64,000 nt of DNA from Pseudomonadota bacterium (lineage in GTDB: Bacteria > Pseudomonadota > Gammaproteobacteria > Burkholderiales > Burkholderiaceae_C), in the NCBI GenBank assembly GCA_021841865.1, contig JAKCDM010000001.1, positions 29,752 through 93,751 of the forward strand, given 5' to 3'. Below, one piece after another: positions 58,801 to 64,000 of the stretch. Made by a program: the position numbers and the translations under genes. Under the pieces are notes generated by a model. It ran no database searches. It worked only from the letters and a program-made list of their open reading frames with translations, and was not told the origin of the DNA. Position 1 is the stretch's first letter. Each line of letters begins with the position of its first letter.

Positions 58801-59807
58801 GACAGCACGATGCGTCGCGCCGCGCCGCCGGCGGCGAACACGCGGTCCTGCTCGGCCTGCGACAGGCGCGCGTACAGCGGCAGGATCTCGACCCCGCGGC
58901 GCGCCGTGTCCATGTGGTGCTTGCGCAGCGCCTCGGCACAGTCGCGGATCTCGCGCTCGCCCGGCAGGAACACCAGGATGTCGCCGCTGCCTGCACGCCA
59001 CAGCTCGTCGACCGCGTCGCACACCGCCTGGTTCAGCTCGCGAGGCTCGCGTGCCGGGGCGTCGCCGGCGGCCTGCGCCGCGGCGCCGGGCGGCGCGGCC
59101 GACGCCTCGAGCAGCGGGCGCCAGCGGATCTCGACCGGGTACAGGCGCCCGGAAACCTCGATCACGGGCGCCGGCCCGGCGGGCGTGCCGAAATGCCGCG
59201 CGAAACGCTCGGCGTCGATGGTCGCCGAAGTGATCACGAGCTTCAGGTCCGGGCGCCGCGGCAGCAGCGTGCGCAGGTAGCCGAGCAGGAAGTCGATGTT
59301 CAGGCTTCGCTCGTGCGCCTCGTCGATGATCAGCGTGTCGTAGGCACGCAGCATCGGATCGCGCTGGGTCTCGGCAAGCAAGATACCGTCGGTCATCAGC
59401 TTGACGGAAGCCCCCGGCTGCAGGCGATCCGCGAAGCGCACCTTGAAGCCCACGTGCTCGCCCAGCGGACTGCCCAGCTCCTGCGCGATGCGCCTGGCCA
59501 CGCTGACCGCAGCCAGCCGGCGCGGCTGGGTGTGGCCGATCAGGCCGCTGCCACCGGCGCCCAGGCCGCGGCCCAGCTGCAGTGCGATCTTCGGCAGTTG
59601 CGTGGTCTTGCCCGAGCCCGTCTCGCCGCACACGATCACCACCTGGTGCTCGCGCAGCGCTTCGGCGATGTCGTCGCGACGCGCGCTGACCGGCAGCTCG
59701 GCCGGGAAGCGCAGCGGCGGAACGGGGTTGGGCTGCGCGCGCGGCCCTGGCGCACGCGGGGCGGCGGCAGGCCTCGGCGCCGCGGGCGTTGAAGCGGAGG
59801 AAGGCAT
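55842..59807 (-). CDS. hrpA: ATP-dependent RNA helicase HrpA
   Basis: VVIVCGETGSGKTTQLPKIALQLG, IIDEAHERSLNIDFLLGYL (DEAH), VITSATIDAERF, QAAANQRAGRCGRVADG; DUF3418 C-terminus. Confidence 0.95.
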   Translation of the reverse strand: MPSSASTPAAPRPAAAPRAPGPRAQPNPVPPLRFPAELPVSARRDDIAEALREHQVVIVCGETGSGKTTQLPKIALQLGRGLGAGGSGLIGHTQPRRLAAVSVARRIAQELGSPLGEHVGFKVRFADRLQPGASVKLMTDGILLAETQRDPMLRAYDTLIIDEAHERSLNIDFLLGYLRTLLPRRPDLKLVITSATIDAERFARHFGTPAGPAPVIEVSGRLYPVEIRWRPLLEASAAPPGAAAQAAGDAPAREPRELNQAVCDAVDELWRAGSGDILVFLPGEREIRDCAEALRKHHMDTARRGVEILPLYARLSQAEQDRVFAAGGAARRIVLSTNVAETSLTVPGIRYVIDSGLARVKRYSFRQKVEQLQVEAISQAAANQRAGRCGRVADGICIRLYDEADFQARARFTDPEILRSSLAAVILRMQSLGLQAVEEFAFIDPPQRKAIADGYQLLAELGAVDEHNRLTELGRQLAVLPLDPRLGRMILEARRQQALAEVLVIAAALAVQDPRERPADRQEAADTAHRRFVEGSSELAGWLKLWAHYHELVAHKKSHRKLHEQLRAEFLSPLRMREWHDVHSQLHTLVAEHGWKLNTAPASDEQLHLSLLAGLLGNIGCKADDGPHYLGARGIRFLIHPASPLGRKAGRWIMAAELVQTTRLYARQVARIEPQWIERVGSHLLARTLHDPHWEKKPAQVSAFERATLYGLVIYNQRRVDYGRVDPVLARELFIRHALVGGEWDARWPFLAHNRKLVAQIEQLEERSRRRDLLVDDALIEAFYQRFVPPEVHSGSSFDAWYRKAQAQEPRLLFLEREELMRHEAAGITTEAFPTRLRAAGLELPLSYSFDPGGTRDGVTVQLPLEALNQLPEQRLEWLVPGMLGDKIAALLKTLPQRQRSRLVPLPATAQRFAKELCEPARYAQSPLVDALRERVRDTTGLDVLPDQFRPDALDVHLLFNIRVVDAQGRQLGMGRNLARLRAELGSAAREAFQVAARTQPAAAHARAQAQQPLDGSARPVPAAAAAAVAAAAPVARYTQWSFGTLPELLEIRRGQATLVGFPALVDRDDAVELDVFDTPEAAALAHRAGLRRLFALQLREPLKAAEKNLPGLQQASFAYMPLGSADELRRQILDAALELAFLGEPLPSDAEAFARRLAEGRARLQLLAQEMGRQAATILAEWSAAAKKLAGFRAQAALHADITQQLQELVPRRFMLDLPAARRAHLPRYLKAVQMRLDKFRADPARDAQRQADMAPLLARLRREMQALRQQAPGGPTDARLEELRWMIEELRVALFAQELRTPAPVSIKRIEKAWSQWRG

Positions 59808-59867
59808 GCGCGGGAAGAGGGGGCTCGGCGGGCTTGGAAAACCACAATTTTCGGTCATTCCGGGATA

Positions 59868-61202
59868 ATGACGCCGATGTCCGCCGACTCCTCCCAATTC
59901 GTCCAATGGCTGCGCTCGGTCGCGCCGTACATGCACGCGCACCGCGGCAAGGTGTTCGTGGTCGCCATCGCTGGCGAACTCATCGCCGCCGGCCGGCTCA
60001 ACGGCCTGGTGCAGGACATCGCGCTGCTCGCCGCGATGGGGGTGCGCATCGTGCTGGTGCACGGCTTTCGTCCGCAGATCGAGGCGCAGCTTCGTGAAAA
60101 AGGCGTGAGCTCGCGCTTCAGCCACGGCATGCGGGTGACCGACGAAGTCGCGCTGGACGCCGCGCAGGAAGCGGCCGGGCAACTGCGCTTCGAGATCGAG
60201 GCCACGTTCTCGCAGGGCCTGCCGAACACCCCGATGGCCGGCGCCACCGTGCGCGTGGTGTCCGGCAATTTCGTCACGGCCCGTCCGGTCGGCGTGATCG
60301 ACGGCCTGGATTTCCAGCACACCGGACTGGTGCGCAAGGTCGACGCCGCCACCATCCAGCGCGCTCTCGAATACGGTGCCGTGGTGCTGGTGTCGCCGTT
60401 CGGCTTCTCGCCCACCGGGGAGGCCTTCAACCTGAGCATGGAAGACGTCGCCAGCAGCGTGGCCGCGGCGCTGAAGGCCCACAAGCTGATCCTGGTCACC
60501 GAGGTCGATGGCGTGATCGGCGAGGACGGCCAGCTGTTGTCGGAGCTGACCGTCGAGCAGGCCGACCGCCTGCTGGCCCGCCTGCCGGACCCGCAGCAGC
60601 CGACCGACACGGCCTTCTACCTGCGGCACGCGGTGCGCGCCTGCCGTGGAGGCGTCGGCCGCGCGCATATCGTGGGCTTCGAACTCGAGGGCTCGCTGCT
60701 GCTGGAGCTGTTCACGCACGACGGCGTGGGCACGATGATCGCCGACGAACATCTCGAGCACCTGCGCCAGGCCACGTCCGACGACGTCGGGGGCATTCTG
60801 CAGCTCATCGAGCCGCTGGAAAGCGAAGGCGTGCTGGTCAAGCGCAGCCGCACGGAAATCGAGCGCGACATCGGCAACTACACGGTGCTCGAGCACGACG
60901 GCGTCATCTTCGGCTGCGCCGCGCTGTACCCCTACCCCGAAGGCCGCACCGGCGAGATGGCCGCGTTGACGGTTGCCGAGAGCGCGCAGGGCCAGGGCGA
61001 CGGCGAGCGCATCCTGCGGCGCATCGAGCAGCAGGCGCGCGCGTTGCGTCTGGAGAGCATTTTCGTGCTGACCACGCGAACCATGCACTGGTTTCTCAAG
61101 CGCGGCTTCGTGCCGGTCGACCCCGACTGGCTGCCGGAGGCGCGCCGCCAGCGCTACAACGACCAGCGGCGCTCGCGCGTGCTGGTCAAGCGCCTGAGCT
61201 GA
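59868..61202 (+). CDS. argA: amino-acid N-acetyltransferase (N-acetylglutamate synthase)
   Basis: QFVQWLRSVAPYMHAHRGKVFVVAIAGEL (kinase-like domain) plus C-terminal GNAT (ALTVAESAQGQGDGERILRRIEQQARALRLESIFVLTTRTMHWFLKRGF). Confidence 0.95.
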   Translation: MTPMSADSSQFVQWLRSVAPYMHAHRGKVFVVAIAGELIAAGRLNGLVQDIALLAAMGVRIVLVHGFRPQIEAQLREKGVSSRFSHGMRVTDEVALDAAQEAAGQLRFEIEATFSQGLPNTPMAGATVRVVSGNFVTARPVGVIDGLDFQHTGLVRKVDAATIQRALEYGAVVLVSPFGFSPTGEAFNLSMEDVASSVAAALKAHKLILVTEVDGVIGEDGQLLSELTVEQADRLLARLPDPQQPTDTAFYLRHAVRACRGGVGRAHIVGFELEGSLLLELFTHDGVGTMIADEHLEHLRQATSDDVGGILQLIEPLESEGVLVKRSRTEIERDIGNYTVLEHDGVIFGCAALYPYPEGRTGEMAALTVAESAQGQGDGERILRRIEQQARALRLESIFVLTTRTMHWFLKRGFVPVDPDWLPEARRQRYNDQRRSRVLVKRLS

Positions 61203-61283
61203 ACCACACCGTCCGGGACCGCGCCGGGCGCGACGCGCCGCGCGGTCCGTTCTTCGTCCATCATCCACCGCAAGGACTCGACC

Positions 61284-61559
61284 ATGACCCGCACCGTGAA
61301 TTGCATCAAGCTCGGCCACGAAGCCCCGGGACTCGATTTCCCACCCTACCCCGGAGAGCTGGGCAAGCGGATTTTCGACAACGTGTCCAAGGAGGCCTGG
61401 CAGGGCTGGCTGAAGCACCAGACCATGCTGGTCAACGAAAACCGCCTCAACCTGGCCGACGCCAGCGCGCGGCAGTACCTGGCGCGGCAGATGGAACGCT
61501 ACTTTTTCGGCGAGGGCGCCGAGCGCCCGGCAGGCTACGTGCCTCCGGCCGGGTCCTGA
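61284..61559 (+). CDS. yggX: oxidative damage protection protein / Fe(2+)-trafficking protein YggX
   Basis: [78 protein letters not shown]. Confidence 0.96.
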   Translation: MTRTVNCIKLGHEAPGLDFPPYPGELGKRIFDNVSKEAWQGWLKHQTMLVNENRLNLADASARQYLARQMERYFFGEGAERPAGYVPPAGS

Positions 61560-61690
61560 ACGCCGCGGCGCTGGGCTGCGCCCAGCCCCCGATGGTGCCG
61601 GAAATGCTGCAGCGGCCCGGCGCCTGCACGCGGGAGAACTCCGGCGCCCATGTGACTGAATGCAACACGGCTTATCACAAAACTCGAAGA

Positions 61691-61707
61691 TTTGCCATCG
61701 CGGCAAA
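61691..61707. promoter_or_regulatory. inverted repeat TTTGCC-N5-GGCAAA upstream of FadL-like gene
   Basis: tttgccatcgcggcaaa, exact 6-bp arms. Confidence 0.35.
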
Positions 61708-61754
61708 ACTGGATGCTGCGCCCACTCCCTCCTGCCTAGGATGCGCTTGATCTT

Positions 61755-61777
61755 ATACCTCTACCGGGTAGAAGTAT
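61755..61777. promoter_or_regulatory. 23-bp near-perfect palindrome ATAC-c-TCTACC-g-GGTAGA-a-GTAT upstream of FadL-like gene
   Basis: Ten of eleven arm positions pair; 100 bp upstream of the start at 61878. Confidence 0.45.
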
Positions 61778-61877
61778 TTTGATCCGCAAATCTGTCGTTC
61801 CGGCGGCCCCTGGTCGCCGCGCGGCAGGTTCGCGTCGTCCGCCGATGGCGGTTCATTCCTGGAGGAGGAGAGACCCA

Positions 61878-63155
61878 ATGCACAAGAATCGACTGGCTGC
61901 CGCCTGCGCCGCCGCCTGCCTGGCGGGGGCGATGGCCCCCGGCATCGCGCATGCCACCGATGGCTATTTCCAGCCCGGCTACAGCGTGCGCTCGGTGGGC
62001 ATGGGCGGTGTCGGCATCGCGTTGCCGCAGGACGCGCTGGCCGCCGCGACCAACCCGGCCGGCATGGCGCTCGTCGGCAACCGCTTCGACGCCGGTCTGA
62101 CGATCTTCCATCCGGACCGCGAGGCGCAGATCGCCGGCGCGACCTACGGCGGCAACGACCAGACCAACTTCCTGATCCCGGAAGTCGGCTACAACCGCAT
62201 GCTGAACCAGGACATGTCGGTCGGCATCAGCCTGTACGGCAACGGCGGCATGAACTCGGGCTACAGCCGCATCGACCCGCGCACCGGACTCCTGCCGGGC
62301 GTCGGCGTCGACCTGCAGCAGATGTTCATCAGCCCGAGCTTCGCCTGGCGTGTAACTCCGTCCAACACCATCGGCGTCGCGCTCGACCTGGTCCACCAGA
62401 CCTTCCGTGCCAACGGCCTGAACAATTTCGCGTCGCCCCAGTTGAGCATCGACCCGACCAGCCTGCAGGCGCCGGGGCACGACTCCTCGGACGGCGTCGG
62501 AGTGCGTATCGGCTGGATTGGCGAGCTCGCGCCAGGGCTGTCGGTCGGTGCCACGTTCCAGCCCAAGATCCACATGGGCAGCTTCAGCGCCTACCGGGGC
62601 CTGTTCGCCGACGGCGGCAGTTTCGACATCCCCGCCAATTACGGTGTCGGCGTCTCGTGGCAGGCCACGCCGAGCTGGACCGTGGCCGCCGATGTCGAGC
62701 GCATTCTCTACAGCGGCGTGTCGGCGATCTCCAACCCGTCGTTACCGCTGATGACGCTGGCCATGCGCCAGCCGGCGCCCAGGCTCGGCGACCCGGGTGG
62801 CGCAGGCTTCGGCTGGGGCGATGTCACGGTGTTCAAGGTTGGAGCGGCGTGGAAATACAGCGATGCGCTGACCCTGCGTGCGGGCTGGAACCACACCGAC
62901 AACCCGGTGACATCGGCCGACGTGTTCTTCAACACCATTTCCCCGGGCGTCGTGAAGGACCACCTGACTCTCGGGCTGACTTATGCGCTGAGCAGCAGGA
63001 TCGACGTGTCGGCCGACTACGTGCATGCCTTCAAGAACTCGGTGTCGGGCTACGCGCCGTCGATGAACGGGCAGGGCCAGATCACGGGCAAGCTGCCCGA
63101 GACCCTGAGCATGACCCAGGACTCGCTCGGGGTGGCCATCGGCTACAAGTTCTGA
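61878..63155 (+). CDS. outer membrane transport protein, OMPP1/FadL/TodX family
   Basis: Signal peptide MHKNRLAAACAAACLAGAMAPGIAHA; TDGYFQPGYSVRSVGMGGVGIALPQDALAAATNPAGMALVGNRFDAGL ...; C-terminal aromatic GYKF. Confidence 0.9.
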   Translation: MHKNRLAAACAAACLAGAMAPGIAHATDGYFQPGYSVRSVGMGGVGIALPQDALAAATNPAGMALVGNRFDAGLTIFHPDREAQIAGATYGGNDQTNFLIPEVGYNRMLNQDMSVGISLYGNGGMNSGYSRIDPRTGLLPGVGVDLQQMFISPSFAWRVTPSNTIGVALDLVHQTFRANGLNNFASPQLSIDPTSLQAPGHDSSDGVGVRIGWIGELAPGLSVGATFQPKIHMGSFSAYRGLFADGGSFDIPANYGVGVSWQATPSWTVAADVERILYSGVSAISNPSLPLMTLAMRQPAPRLGDPGGAGFGWGDVTVFKVGAAWKYSDALTLRAGWNHTDNPVTSADVFFNTISPGVVKDHLTLGLTYALSSRIDVSADYVHAFKNSVSGYAPSMNGQGQITGKLPETLSMTQDSLGVAIGYKF

Positions 63156-63181
63156 CCCTCAGGGCCGCCGCCCAGGCTTCT

Positions 63182-63205
63182 AGGCCCCGTTCGCGGGGCC
63201 TTTTT
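63182..63205 (+). terminator. intrinsic terminator of FadL-like gene
   Basis: AGGCCCCG-TTCG-CGGGGCCT-TTTT. Confidence 0.85.
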
Positions 63206-63220
63206 GCTTTTGCGCGGGCG

Positions 63221-63247
63221 AAAAAAAGCCGCGGCACAGGCCGCGGC
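63221..63247 (-). terminator. intrinsic terminator of satP-like gene
   Basis: Minus strand GCCGCGGC-CTGT-GCCGCGGC-TTTTTTT. Confidence 0.85.
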
Positions 63248-63307
63248 GATCTTGTCGTTGGAGGATTTGCTGTTGTGCGTGAACGGGCCTTCGTCGATGG
63301 CCGGCTG

Positions 63308-63856
63308 TCAGACCGGCAGGACCGTGGAGCCCCAGGACTCGTTGATGACCTCGGCTCCGGCCAGGTAGAAGGCCAGCGCGCCGGTGACCAGGCCCAGGTA
63401 GCCGCCCAGGGTGCTCAGGCTGCTCGAGCCCAGCAGGGCGCCGAAGGCGAGCAGGTAGAAGGTGGGGGTCAGTGCGGTGAACACCAGCATCAGTACCTTG
63501 CCCTTCTTCCAGGTGCCGATCCACATGTAGGTCGTGAAAACGCCCCACAGCAGCAGGTACCAGCCGGCGTAGGCCAGGCCCTTGGGGAAGTATTCGACCA
63601 GCAGCGCGAAGCTCCACCAGAAAGCGCCGTAACCGCAGAAGGCGACGAAGCCGAAGCTGTTGCCTACAAAGGCCTCCATGACGCCGGCGACGAACTGCGC
63701 CGTGCCGCCGAAGGCCAGCGCGCAGGCCAGCACCATCGGCACCATCGCGTCGGTGGCCATCCCGGCGTTGTGCATGCTCAGCAGCCAGGTCGTCAGCGCG
63801 AAGCCCGACAGGCCTAGCGGCGCGGGGTTGATTTTCTTGTCCATCGTTGTCTCCAT
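63308..63856 (-). CDS. satP: acetate uptake transporter, GPR1/FUN34/YaaH (SatP) family
   Basis: NPAPLGLSGFALTTWLLSMHNAG (NPAPLGL signature), FGGTAQFVAGVMEAFVGNSFGFVAFCGYGAFWWSFALL. Confidence 0.94.
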   Translation of the reverse strand: METTMDKKINPAPLGLSGFALTTWLLSMHNAGMATDAMVPMVLACALAFGGTAQFVAGVMEAFVGNSFGFVAFCGYGAFWWSFALLVEYFPKGLAYAGWYLLLWGVFTTYMWIGTWKKGKVLMLVFTALTPTFYLLAFGALLGSSSLSTLGGYLGLVTGALAFYLAGAEVINESWGSTVLPV

Positions 63857-64000
63857 GGGTATGCGCGTTTGCGGACGCGCGGGTTCTCGACGCGAGCGCC
63901 CCGCAGACAGCCAAGGATCGCGGCGCTCGGGCCCCGTTTGCGGCGGGCTCGGGCCCGCTCACGCCGGCACTGTCGCCGCCGAGGCTTACGGCAGGCCTAC

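Noticed and set aside
61214-61246. GGACCGCGC...GCGCGGTCC hairpin after argA as intrinsic terminator
   Set aside because: Good stem but no clear T-tract follows; could be a pause or mRNA-stability element, not supported enough to annotate.

Overview
The window is about 64 kb of high-GC chromosomal DNA, most consistent in gene content with a betaproteobacterium (Burkholderiales-like; inferred from gene content only). Most of it is ordinary chromosome. Recognisable loci:
- YceI/YceI/cytochrome b561/MarR cluster
- AcoR-type sigma-54 activator
- complete recC-recB-recD operon
- SoeABC-like molybdoenzyme operon followed by a mocA-like gene
- form-II (AYRGAGR) CoxL-type molybdenum hydroxylase operon (S-L-M-D-E order), divergent from an AcoR-like regulator that lacks the AAA+ domain
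- plasma-membrane-type P-type ATPase
- acyl-CoA synthetase
- 1322-aa multidomain GGDEF/EAL protein
- tRNA-Arg(CCG)
- purU, isocitrate dehydrogenase family, glnS, yebC, purD
- CaiB-type CoA transferase, DUF3311/MctP-like symporter
- hrpA, argA, yggX, fadL-like porin, satP

The best candidate for something undescribed is the island at about 44.4-47.5 kb. It holds two paralogous secreted Cys/Trp-rich proteins, each built from three ~80-86 aa repeats (C...CxxxC...CxWxxxxWGxT(I/L)), flanking an exported VanX-like D-Ala-D-Ala dipeptidase. A 13-bp x5 tandem repeat starts at the stop codon of the first gene. Other notable items: an orphan intrinsic terminator (possible sRNA) and a perfect palindrome beside acoR, a ~122-bp REP/MITE-like element, a 27-bp duplicated mctP 3'-end remnant, and several strong operator-like palindromes. 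No CRISPR array, rRNA or transposase gene was found. All calls come from reading the sequence and supplied translations; no database search was run.
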